Below are positions 1-10,300 of a stretch of DNA of 64,000 bases, in pieces. The position numbers were made by a program, and so were the translations under genes. The stretch's first letter is position 1; each line of letters begins with the position of its first letter. Origin of the DNA: Tremella fuciformis (lineage: Eukaryota > Basidiomycota > Tremellomycetes > Tremellales > Tremellaceae). The notes below the pieces were generated by a model. That model was not told the DNA's origin. It searched no databases and saw only the letters and a program-made list of their open reading frames with translations. The DNA lies in the NCBI GenBank assembly GCA_032768795.1, contig CP136496.1, positions 1,612,001-1,676,000 of the forward strand, written 5' to 3'.

Positions 1-1013
1 GACGATGGTGGAGATAAGTCTTCGTACCCCAATCTGCCGGATCAGACGCTGCTAGCCCGTCTCGCCGGTTGGACTTACAGAGCACCGATGGACTGCGGGG
101 TGACGCCGTCTCCAGCACCGAGGTGTATGACAGCCGGACCGGTGTCCCTATAGTACAGGTCATAGACGTATTCGTCCTGCTCTTTCGGCTGACTCTTGAC
201 TTCCTCCGGCTCCACTACCCGTCAGTCATTCTCTCGCAGAACGCGCATGGAACGAACTCCGCAGGTACTCCTGAAGCATAGGTAAGAATGCCGCCATATC
301 CTTCTCATCTTCCACGTCCTCGAGCTCAGCAGGTCCTCGTGCTAACGGGGCATTTGGGGCAGACACGGCATGCGCATCGACAAAGACCAAAGATTGCGAC
401 TTTTGCTTTTCGTACCTATACCTGTCAACCACCGCAAAGCGACAGTCGACGACCAGCTCACTCGGCCACACTGAGCACTTTCGGCGGGAGGAGAGGGTGC
501 TGCTTCGTACTAGGCGGGGGCACGACGCGATACTCGACCTTGGGCACTTTGCCCAAAGACGAGCCGCGCGCAGGCAGCCGGGACAACGGAGGCGGCGGCA
601 GCGGCGCTTCCGGGCTGGAGGACACCGTACTTCTTTGCGGCTCCTGTGCAACATCGTGAACAGGCAGCGTTGGGCGAGGCAGGCTGCTGGGACTGGCTGG
701 GCTGGCCGGGGTGATCGGACTCGCCGCAGCGCGCAACGTCGCTATTCTGCTCCGGAGCGCATCGCCCTCCTGGCCTTCGCCCTTCCATGTGTCCGGCACA
801 GTCTCAGCTAGCCTGAAGACGCCTCTCGATCGCGCAGGCGGTCCTTTACGCCGTTTGTGGCTGGACGCGGACGACGAGGGGTCTTGGATGACTGACTGGT
901 CAGCTGGGAAGGAGGGGCAGGGGAATGGGCGACGGACCGAGCTGCTCCAAGCGGGCTTCGGTGGCTTTTCGCTTGATGCGGATGATGGTGTTGGACGGCG
1001 AGGGCGCGCTCAT
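1..1013 (-). CDS. IWR1: IWR1/SLC7A6OS-like RNA polymerase II nuclear import factor, 3' end cut by window edge
   Basis: The protein begins at the ATG at 1011-1013. Exon 1 encodes an N-terminus containing IIRIKRKATEARLEQL, which matches the short basic 'RxKRK' opening typical of Iwr1/SLC7A6OS proteins. An intron of about 46 bp follows (roughly 892-937). The next exon carries a GVFRLAETV segment, which matches the second conserved N-terminal block. A long Pro/Ser-rich linker leads to the family's acidic tyrosine block, here EYVYDLYYRDTG near 140-190. A further intron then leads to an exon reading IGALLGYEDL that runs off position 1. Iwr1 binds assembled RNA polymerase II in the cytoplasm and directs its nuclear import, so that role is taken from the family. 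The extreme C-terminus is missing. The identification rests on three separated motifs in the correct order, because the family is poorly conserved between them. Confidence 0.75.
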
Positions 1014-1346
1014 TGTGCTCCGTGACCTCTGCGCTGAGAACGGGGATGAATGGAAAAGTAACAGAGCGAGTGGACAGTGACGCGAGATGTGGAGGTCGAT
1101 TGGTGGCAAAGTGGCAGATTGCTGGAGCATGGAAGGCATGGGAGAACATGATGATTCGTTGCATGGCATAAGTAGGTCATATACAGGGCAGGATGCGCAT
1201 GTGAATGATGGATACAGTGTCCCCTCTAGGTATCCCAGGTATCTAGACCGACACCCTCTGCTTCTCCACCACCGACTTTTGATGTTGATCTCTACTGACA
1301 CGCCTGGCGGTCAGCGGCGCACAACGCACGCAACGGATACCGATAC
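1014..1346. other. Intergenic: RAD50 3' flank and IWR1-like promoter
   Basis: About 333 bp lie between the stop of RAD50 and the start of the IWR1-like gene, both on the minus strand. I see no convincing reading frame, RNA gene or repeat here. It should hold the RAD50 terminator and the IWR1-like promoter, but no clear TATA or poly(A) signal could be assigned. Confidence 0.5.
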
Positions 1347-4300
1347 TCACCAGTAGTACTCGAGCACATCCTGCGATGCAAGACGCTGTAGGAAGGCCTC
1401 GTCATGGGTGATGATGATCAACTGGAAATTCGCCTGTCGCCTTCGTTCCCGCACGATTCTGTGGATCAGTGACAATCAGGTCGGCGAAAATACTACACAC
1501 TCTGCCAGAGCTTCTGAGAGGCTGGTGATGGTCTCGGCGTCGAGATTGCAAGCAGATAGTCAGCTCGGTCAAATCGAGATCACTCGCGCATGGCTCACTG
1601 GGCCTAAGAAGATCAGCTCTAGTCTCGTTATGCTTTGGCGTGGCTCACTCGTCCAACGCTAACACGCCGCAACCCTGACCAAACGACTCTGCCAGGGCCA
1701 ACCGGATAATGATACTCGCTAACACCTTTTGGCCGGCGGAACATCGCCCTCTCATATCCATTTCAACCTGATTCTTCACCATGACAACCCTGTAATTGTA
1801 CGATTTCCGGGTGGAGGTCGATCCAGCCTCGTCATGGTCGGAGACGATACGGATCGAGTCGATGTCTGCAGTCAGTCACGAACCCTAGCATGAGACAGAG
1901 CCATACCTGTGCCCTGATACGTGGTCGACCAGTAGTGTGAGATGTTGGCGTTGATCTCGTCCATCTTGATCGAGTGGTACTTGAGAATCGCACTATCACA
2001 TCAGACGTGCCTCAATAGCCTGGGGATGAACAAACTTGTCGAGAGCCTTCCCGTATTTCTCCAGATCATTGTTCGCCGTCTCGCTGACTTTGACCTTGAT
2101 CATCTGCTCTTTGAACAGCCTTTTGATGTCCTTGTAGTCGGTATCGAGCGTCTTCTGCAGCTTCTCGCGGTTCGCCGTGAGACCGACCAGGATACCGCTC
2201 GCTCTCTGCCACGCATTCTGGGTTTCTGATTCCTGGTCCAGCTTCTCGCGATACTTCGTGTTGAACTCTCTCCGAGATTTGGCCAGCTGCTCCAAGTCGA
2301 TAGTGTCGAGCTCTTCTTGGACCTTGGCGATGTCCCGCTCGGCTTTGCGATATCGCAAGTTCGACGAAATGTTCGTCTTGACCGAGTTTTGTCGGGAAAG
2401 CTCGTCTGCGAGAGCAGCGAGCGATGCTTCCAGAGCTGCTCGAGCCGCGTTGGAGGCAACGATCTCCTGTTTGATCGCCTCCATTTGCGCCTCATTCTCA
2501 CGCATCTTGCGCTCGTTGCCCTCCATCACGTAGCTGCTGTCAGTTACAGGCTCTATAGATAGATCTTTGCTTACTCAGTGCACGCCTTATGCTTGGCCTC
2601 GAGCTCATTCAGGCTAGACTGGTAGACCCCGACATTGAGCGAGGCGTCGTTTTCTGCGTTCTGGCGCTCGGTTCGGTACCTTGCGAGGGCATCATTGGCT
2701 TCCCTCCAGGGAGCATCAGCAGCCTGAGCCGCAGCATCCAGATCCTGCAGCGTCAGAGATTGGTCTTTGAGAAGATGTGGCTGACTTTGAGTTCGGCTTG
2801 AAGTTGGGTGACCGAGTCATGAAGCTCTCGCAATGCTGCCTCTTCTCTTTGACGCTTCTCCTGTTCACCTTTGAGCTGTCCGAGGCGAAGTGTTTTTCGG
2901 CTGATATCGTCCTGATGTGCCCGCAAGGCATTTTGCTTCAGCTCTTTGTCCGACAACAATGCAGTCTGCTCCCGCTGAAGGGCTTTACTGAGTTGTCAGA
3001 GACGCAAAGCAGGTGAACGGATACTGACATTTCGGTCGTGATGCGGTCCACATCCGCCTGGACCTCCTCGACGGTTTTTAAAGACCCAGAGCTCTCGAGG
3101 TCTCTCTCCAGCCGCTGGATGTCCGCTTCGAGATCCTTTACCTCCCCTAGCGTGCGAGTGACGAGAACAGCGGCTCCCTTCAACGTCTGAAGATCTCGCA
3201 CGGCAAGTTTGGCGCGCTGAACTTTGAGTTTCGCCTCTTCCACCTCTTCCTGCTCTCGGTCCAGGGCGGCAGATTCGTCTGCAATCTGCTTCTCCAACTC
3301 CGGTATGACGTTATCACGTAGTTCGGCCAGATTGGCGGCTGAAGGTTGCAGTTTTTGCAACTTGTCCAGCTCGGCTCGCCAGGAGTCTTCCTCCTCCTTG
3401 AGTTCCCGTAGTCCTGCGGTCGAGTATCGTCCAAGTTGTCGCTGGACATATTTCTCAAATTGCTTGGAATCTGAAGCTGCCAGAGCGCGGTCGCAACCTA
3501 GGCATTTTCCTTTTGTCTTCCCGGTTTCTAGCAGGTTTGACCAGAACTCTCGATTCGCATCCGAATTGGACAGCTGTCTACAAACCTCAGCTAAATTCTC
3601 ACTTGAAGTGAGAGCAGACTTTGTGCGATACTCCAATTCTTCTAAGGCTTCGCCGATGGCATCTTCAACTGTCGACTTGGAGGATTCCGATAAAGCTTCC
3701 TCGACAACAGCTTCTAGCCGGGCAACCTCTTCGCGCTTGGCCGCGAGGGATGTCTTGGCGATGTTGACGGATGTTTGGAGCTGGGAAAGAGTCCTGTTGG
3801 AGGCCGATGCCGAGGATTCTGCTTCGTGAAGCTCCCGATCCCGCTTCCTAGGAGTCTAAGTCACGCTTGTTTTGGCAGTGGATGCTCTTACGATACAGAT
3901 AGAGTGACCTTCTCCTCCATGGTCTCCGCATCCAGATCGCTTCCGACCAGATCTTTGAACTTTGCGGCGTGGCTCGCAGCGCTTGCAGATCAGCACAATA
4001 TTTAGCTCAAAGTGGGGAAGAGACGAAGCTGCGACTTGGCCCATCTTTGATTGCAGCTCGTTCCGTTTGATCGACAACTGAGCTCTTGAGTCCGCCTGAC
4101 GATTGAGGACGGATAGCTCCGCCGCAACCTTGTCCCTATCCAGCTCCTTTTGACGAATAGCGACCGTCTTGTCTCGTAGACTCTCATCGTACTTCGCTTC
4201 CGCGATGTCCTCCTCTAGACGCGCGCGAGATGCTTCTGCCTCTGCCAATTTTCCTTCGAGCAATTCAACCTCGACGTTCACTGAGCTGACAGACTCGAAT

Positions 4301-5956
4301 TGGGTCTCCTTCAAGCGTATGCTGTCGTTGAGGCGTACCTGCGATGAGCGCATTCTATGACGGGATAGGGACATCGGCTCACGATCTGCTCCTGCTTGCT
4401 CTTCTTCGTGGCCATCGCAGCCGTACGAGAGCCTGCCAGTTTGTCCAGTTCTGCCTGAAGCTCCCTTTCTTTTCGGGCGCCATCGGTCTGTTGGATCAGC
4501 TAAGAGAGATATTGAGATGCTCGAGATTGACCTGGACTTTCCTGAGGTCCGACTGGGCCTTCCTGACCAAGTCATGCAGGATGTCAATGAACCCAACAAT
4601 CTTGCTCTCCTCGAGAGGTGAATAGTCATAGCCAGCGTAGTTATGTGTTCGAGCAGCTTCTTTGACGGCGGCCTCTCTCTCTCGCAGGTTCCGTTCATAG
4701 ACCTGATTCATCAGTCATGTCATCCAGACAAGTGCAGCATACCTTCCGGCTGGCGATGAGTCCTCCCTGCGTGCTGGCAAGATTTCGTTCCCGTCGCCGC
4801 AGCTCGTCCAGAGCCTCATCCTCCTTGTCTCTCAACTCCATCTGCCTGGATCGTTTACCCTCGATGGTCTTGAGGTGAGTATCGAAGTTGGCCAACATTT
4901 CCTCGAGTTCTGCCGTTGTCTCCGACATCTCTGACATGCCCTCCAGCATGTGACGCCGATTGTCCTCTTGCATGGCCTTCTCCTTCTTGAGCGCTTCAGC
5001 TTTCTCGAACATGCTCTGGAAACCAGAGGCTTCTGCGTAGAATTGGACGTTGATCTTCTTGATTTCTTCAAATTCTTCTCGCAATCGCTCAACCAGCTCC
5101 TTTTTCTCCTGCTCTTCGGTCACGGCCGTCTCGAGCTCCTTGCGCATCTACAGTCAGCCCTGAGCAATGTACACTGTACTGAAAATACAACCCACCCGTT
5201 CTGCCCTATCTCTGTCTGTCTTCAGGAAAGCCAAGCGCTCTTTGTCCACCTTGAGCTCCTGTGTGCGTTCTTTGCGCAAAGCTTTGATGTTGTCCAGAGC
5301 CTTCGTATATCTGATGTATCAACAGGGGCAGTAGGGCCTTCTCACAACGCTCACTTTGTCGCCTCGAGAATTTCATCGAATTTCTTTTTTAGAACGCTGG
5401 GCTCGGAAAGCGGCCAATTCGACTCTTCTTGGTGGCAGAAGATGACATTCTCCAGGATAGCCTTGTTCGCGCCAAGAAGCAAGGGCACCTCCTCGTCCAT
5501 CTCCGAGCACTTCGTCGATATGGTATTTCTCTGCTATTTTAGCTGTCGCCACGTCCGCTCGAGCCAACATGCCTTGCCGTCGCCGCCACCTTCATCGTTC
5601 TTTGCCAATATGCCCTCAAGCGTCTTCATAGTCAGGCCACCCGTCTTCTTGACCGTCACCTGCAGATTTCGAGTCGCCGTCATGCGCTGCCGGTTGACAT
5701 TCCAAAACCGCAGACGGACTTGCGCTTTGACCTCTTTCTCGTTGGCCATCTTCGGATCATGGATGAAGGCGCCGCCCTTGGTGTTGGGCGGCATCTCGCC
5801 GGTCGTCGCATACTTGAGGCACTCGATGATGGTAGTTTTTCCTGAGCCGTTGTGACCGACAATGACCGTGAGCGGCGAGTAGAACTCGATCACCTGGACA
5901 TGCTTGTCGTCGAAAGAGCGGATCCCGCGGATGGCGAGCTTGTTGAGAGACGCCAT
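1347..5956 (-). CDS. RAD50: RAD50, SMC-like ATPase of the MRN/MRX double-strand-break repair complex
   Basis: The gene has about ten introns and encodes roughly 1,300 residues, the usual RAD50 length. The N-terminus starts [15 protein letters not shown] and carries the Walker A motif GHNGSGKT near residue 35. Next come [11 protein letters not shown], diagnostic for RAD50, and a long heptad-rich coiled coil. The zinc hook CLGC (near 3500) lies at the middle, followed by the returning coiled coil. The C-terminal lobe has the ABC signature region [11 protein letters not shown] (near 1740), Walker B VLALDEP and the switch region ITHDEAF. It ends EYYW at 1347. With Mre11 and Nbs1/Xrs2 it tethers and processes broken ends in the nucleus. 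Intron 1 (5531-5572) appears to use a GC donor (GCATGT). All catalytic motifs are present. The promoter is interrupted by the Helitron array starting 257 bp upstream of the ATG. Confidence 0.96.
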
Positions 5957-6213
5957 AACAGCGGCTCGCCGATCTCTCTCCGGCGCAGATACGGGAAGCT
6001 CGTCCCAGGTACTGAGCCTACTTCTTTCCCAGTCGACCCGAGTTCCGCGGGCGCGTATTCACCTTGAGAGAATGTTGAGAATGCAGAGAGACTGATGGTC
6101 GAATTTCCGGTTGACCACCTCCACCGGCTGGTCGCGTCAGCTGCTCGGACAGGAGCGGAGGTCACCGCCGTTTCAGAATGGGTGGCGGACTGTCCTGTCG
6201 ACCTATCGTCTTG
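5957..6213. promoter_or_regulatory. RAD50-side half of a divergent promoter split by Helitrons
   Basis: These 257 bp precede the RAD50 start and stop at the first Helitron-derived repeat. The other part of the original intergenic region is the 50 bp at 14129-14178, just before the cytochrome b5-domain gene. Without the roughly 7.9 kb of Helitron sequence the two divergent genes would be about 307 bp apart, similar to other head-to-head pairs in this window. No core promoter motif was assigned with confidence. Confidence 0.6.
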
Positions 6214-6411
6214 TCAGCGTAGCTCTTACGGGGCGAATTTCTGCGGGTGTCCCTGGAACGAAAACGGTAAATGGGGGAATTAAATAAGAAAATTCCGGCC
6301 ATTCTGATTTCATCAGCGTAGCTCTTACGGGGCGAATTTCTGCGGGTGTCCCTGGAACGAAAACGGTAAATGGGGGAATTAAATAAGAAAATTCCGGCCA
6401 TTCTGATTTCA
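6214..6411 (+). repeat. Two perfect 99 bp tandem copies of a Helitron 5' end
   Basis: Unit 1 is 6214-6312 and unit 2 is 6313-6411. Both begin TCAGCGTAGCTCTTACGG and end TTTCA. Their first 50-60 bases closely match the 5' end of the autonomous element at 7011, including CGGGTGTCCCTGGAACG and a G-run followed by AAATAA and ATTCCGG. They are therefore Helitron left-terminal sequences without a body. The next sequence also starts with TCAGC at exactly the third period position (6412). Confidence 0.85.
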
Positions 6412-6995
6412 TCAGCACAATCCTAATATGCATTGTGTCCTTGCCAAATTGCCTTTCATCAGAGAATAAAGATCTATGCATGAGGCTGATGCATGGAATG
6501 ATCTCTGTAGCAGAACCAATCGCCTACATAGCTACTGCCATACCCTGCCCTATCATTGCACCAAAATGGTTACAATAGCGCAAGTCTGACAAGACTGCAA
6601 TAGGCTTGCCAGGTGGCAGCTGTGACATAGCCCCTGTGACCAGCTTGGCATGCCTATGATCATCTGATCAGCCTAGCATGCCCAACAAGCACTTGCGCAT
6701 CTCTTGATGAAGTGCTTTAGCTTGCAACTAATCAATGTTCTACAGTACATCCGGCTTTGCCGGATGCTTGACCCGTAAGGGCTGCGATGGCTGCGCCGCT
6801 AGGCGCAAGGGGGGGTCTTGGGGGGGTGTCCCACCCCCCCATGTCTAACGGAACCAAAGAACAAGGAATTGCATTAGGTTTTCCAAATTGCCTGAGAACC
6901 AATAACTTGAATACCTGATTAGAAATTCAGAGCTAAAAAAGAATTGAAATAACGAGCTACGCCCTATCGCGCACTTTCCTGCACGATCTACCTAG
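6412..6995 (+). mobile_element. Non-autonomous 584 bp Helitron, complete copy 1
   Basis: The element starts TCAGCACAATCC at 6412 (preceded by A) and ends with CTAG at 6992-6995. The end is preceded by an imperfect 8 bp stem ATCGCGCA/TGCACGAT (6966-6973 and 6980-6987) and a 4 nt spacer, as expected for a Helitron 3' terminus. It has no coding capacity. It contains several perfect hairpins and long G/C runs (6748-6840). Its 3' end shares GAGCTACGCCC and ATCG with the autonomous element at 7011-13559, suggesting mobilisation by the same Rep/helicase. A second copy of the same length follows directly with no base between CTAG and the next TCAGC. Confidence 0.8.
6748..6840. repeat. Hairpin and G-run module of the 584 bp element (copy 2 at 13881-13973)
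   Basis: Three self-complementary blocks follow one another: CATCCGGC-TTT-GCCGGATG (6748-6766), TGCGCC-GCTA-GGCGCA (6792-6807) and GGGGGGGT-GTCCC-ACCCCCCC (6820-6840). An additional seven-G run sits at 6809-6815. The same sequence is repeated at 13881-13973. The stems are perfect, so strong secondary structure is expected in single-stranded DNA or RNA. Confidence 0.85.
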
Positions 6996-7010
6996 TCAGC
7001 ACAATCCTAA

Positions 7011-7374
7011 TCAGCGTAGCTCTTACGGTGCTGAATTCTGCGGGTGTCCCTGGAACGAAAACGGTAAGTGGGGGGGCCAAATAAAAATTTTCCGGCAGGC
7101 TGGGTATAAGGGTGGAGGGGACTTTGAATTTTCATCCTCATCCCCCTCTCTACTCAAATCTGGCGAAGCCCTGGCAGTTTGACTGTTTATGTGGGGGGAT
7201 CAAATAAAGAAATTCCGGAGCACTTAGAGATTTCAGGCTGCCTGGCTTGCCTTGCACACCTAATCTTCTCACTTCCTATTGCATGCCTAACTTTGGACCC
7301 ACTGTAAGTCGCCCATTCTTCTGTCATGCATGCATGGGCTGATGAGTACAGCTGAACTTCTTGCAAGTTGATGC
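7011..7374. repeat. Helitron 5' terminal region with duplicated subterminal motif
   Basis: This 364 bp stretch precedes the Rep/helicase start. A motif of a G-run, then AAATAAA and TTCCGG occurs at 7069-7095 and again at 7192-7218. Related AAATTTTCCGG lies near the 3' end (13501-13511). These repeated blocks could be Rep binding or replication-start sites, which is inference. The rest should serve as the Rep/helicase promoter and leader. I see no other gene here. Confidence 0.55.
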
Positions 7375-10300
7375 ATGATCAAGTGTTGGCTTGTCCATAA
7401 CATCAATGTGAGCTTTGCCTTCAAGCGATGCATGCACATACTGATGCAGAAAGTCCCAGATATTGCAGCAATGCACTGCTCTCGAGGCCAACGCTGTTTG
7501 GGTCAGCACACAACTCTCAATGGTGATCACTTTCGGAAGGCTTCTTCAGGGCGGGGCAGCAGCGACTTCTTCAAAACATGCTCCTTCTGTCGCAAACAAC
7601 CGCCAGTCCCACTTGCAACACCCCGGTCACGGCATGGTCATGCTGAGTGCATCAAATGTGGCTTCACCTTTGCCACTCCTCGATTTCGAGACAATCGAGG
7701 TCGCCCACGCAACACATGCCAATCTTGCTTGGAGCAGCATCACTCCCAATCAGCGCCAGGCACACCCACTCGCACAACCCGGCCATTGCCACCAGTCACC
7801 CCAGGCTCTCAGCCTACGCCTGGTACACAGAGAGGTCTTCCACGCCCGCGCCATGAGGTCACCTCACCAACACCACGTCGCAACCAGGATCTACATCCTG
7901 TAGAGCTTGGCCGCCCCACACGAACCAGACGTGCACCTCAACTGCCCTACGCCACTCCGCCCAGCCCGCCTCAAGGTGCTGCACACCGAGTCACAGAACA
8001 GCCACCAGCCCCACCACCACGCCTGGATCGCCATGCTGGACAGTCACGCTGCTTCAAGTGCAAGACCTGGAAAGAACATTCCGAGTTTCTCCAAGCAGGG
8101 ACAGCCTCTCGCCGCTTCAAGACTTGCAGCACCTGTCGCGAATCCTCCAGAGCAGCCTATCATCGTCGACAACAGTCAACTCAGTCATCCCTCTCAGTCG
8201 ACATGCTGGGCAATGCCTTCCTGCCCATTCCTGCAACACCCAACGATCTTGACGACATCTGCCTCTCTGAAGCTGCCATTGGGTGTATTGGGGACTTCCA
8301 CTCAGCAATGGCAGCTGAGACGATGGAGACTTGCGAGAACTGCAATGAGAAATGGTTTGGACTCAAGGTCCAACAGGGTAAATGTTCACGTTGTCAAATT
8401 GATGGGGAGAAATGGACATCTGCCAACTGTATGGATCCAGGTCAGTGTCCAGGATTGTATGTGCTTCTCATGACTGACTTCACAGGTCCTTCTCTGCAGG
8501 AACTGTGCCGTGCAGCTGGCAGAGCAGTCCCTGACTTGCCCTCACAGGTGGAAGAGATGCTCCTCTCTCCCTACCATGTGCTGCTTCAAACATGGCGCGT
8601 TGGTGGTGGACAAACCAAATACGGAGGCCACACCTGTCTCTATGCCCATGACAGTGGCAGATTCCTCTCTCGACTTCCCCTCACCGTCACCGACCTTGAT
8701 GTTCTCATCATCAAGCCGACAAATGCCCAAGCCCCCGCCAACGCTGCCAATCCCTCAGAGGATTTTGCACGCCGACCAGAGTTCCAAGTCCAGCGGTCAC
8801 GCATTCTCGCAAACCTGCAAGCACTACAACACTTCCATCCAGCCTTTCAGAATGTCGAGATCAACTGGGAAGCAATCAATTCCCTTCCTGAAAACGGTTC
8901 TGTCTTCCATCAGCTGCGGTCTGTCAACTTGGAGGAGGTGCAGTACAGCGCACCTGAGCCTGACACTGGGCCAGTTGAGCAGGAGTCAGCAGAGGAGACA
9001 AGCTTGCCAGAGCTGGCTATACCAAACCTTGGAGAAGGCAACAATATTGTGGAGGAGATCCGGGAAGCACTGGAACAGGTGGTGGATGGAGGACCACCAG
9101 CACCCCTGCTCCTCACTGGACCTGTGCTGCATTCCACTCCAATCAATGAGCACGACATCAGCAACCCATTCCTCACCAAGGCCTTCCCCTTCCTCTTCCC
9201 CACCGGCCAGGGGGATCTGCATCAACAACGGCCTACCACAATACGTGATTCAGACTACTTCCGTCACCTGCTCTACTATCAGGATGGAAGGTTTGCAAAA
9301 CACCCTCGATTCCGGTGAGTGCATCTCTCAGCATTAAGCCAAGCTGACAGTCAGCTATTATGCCTTCAACTGCATCATGAGGTGGCGAGCAAAACGGCTC
9401 TCCTGCTTCTATGTCAGCCGGAATGAAGAGGACCGAGCCCTCTCTGCTGCAGACATTGCTGCCATGGTGTCCGACCCAGCCAAGCAGCTGGCATCTCGAG
9501 TGCGACGATCAGCAGCCACCTTAACCGGAACACCACCCTACTGGGCACAGCAGAGTCGCAATCTTGCTGCAATGATCCGTCAACTGGGCACTCCACATGC
9601 TTTCATCACATTCTCAGCTGCGGATCTTCAGTGGCCAGATCTCCACGTCCACATGCCGGACCAAGCGCTACCAACTATGAGCGAACCTGATCGACAACGC
9701 ATCAATGCCAAGAACGTCAATGAGAACCCAGCAATTGCAGCTTGCTGGTTCTATCGAAGATTTGAGCTGTTCTTGGCCAAGGTCCTCAAACCCCTGCTTG
9801 GAATAGAGGACTGGTGGTATCGCTTTGAATGGCAAAATCGAGGCTCCAGCCATGTCCATGGACTGGTTTGGCTCAAGGGGGCGCCATCCCCAGACACCCT
9901 TGATATCAACAATCCGGACAGTGTCCAGGAATTCCTTGACTTCTGGTCCACCAGAGTGTCAACCATCAATCCTGGAGAGGACATTCCGCCTCATCCAAAG
10001 CACCCCTCTGCCCACAGTAGCGACGAAATCATCTTTCGCTTCAAAGATCTGGCACAGATGCTCAACCGTGTCCAGAGGCACACGAGGTGCACTGCCTATT
10101 GTCTTCGCCGCCCAAAAGGATCTCCTCCCAACAGTCCGCTTGTCTGTCGCTTCAAGTTCCCCAAGGAGCTGGAGACAGAACTCCGACTGGTTGTCAATCC
10201 CAACAGAAACAAGCAACTCATCACACCACGCAACGACACCCACCTCAACAGTTACAATGCAGTCACTGCACTGGGATGGCGAGCCAACTCCGACATCAGT

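Noticed and set aside
6162..6481. Overlapping minus-strand open frames of 79 and 92 codons with a repeated peptide
   Set aside because: They are translations of the 99 bp tandem Helitron ends and the start of the 584 bp element. The apparent peptide repeat follows from the DNA repeat; there is no promoter, splice or domain support.
6214..6995. CRISPR-like repeat pattern
   Set aside because: The 99 bp units abut directly without spacers and match Helitron termini in a eukaryotic genome.
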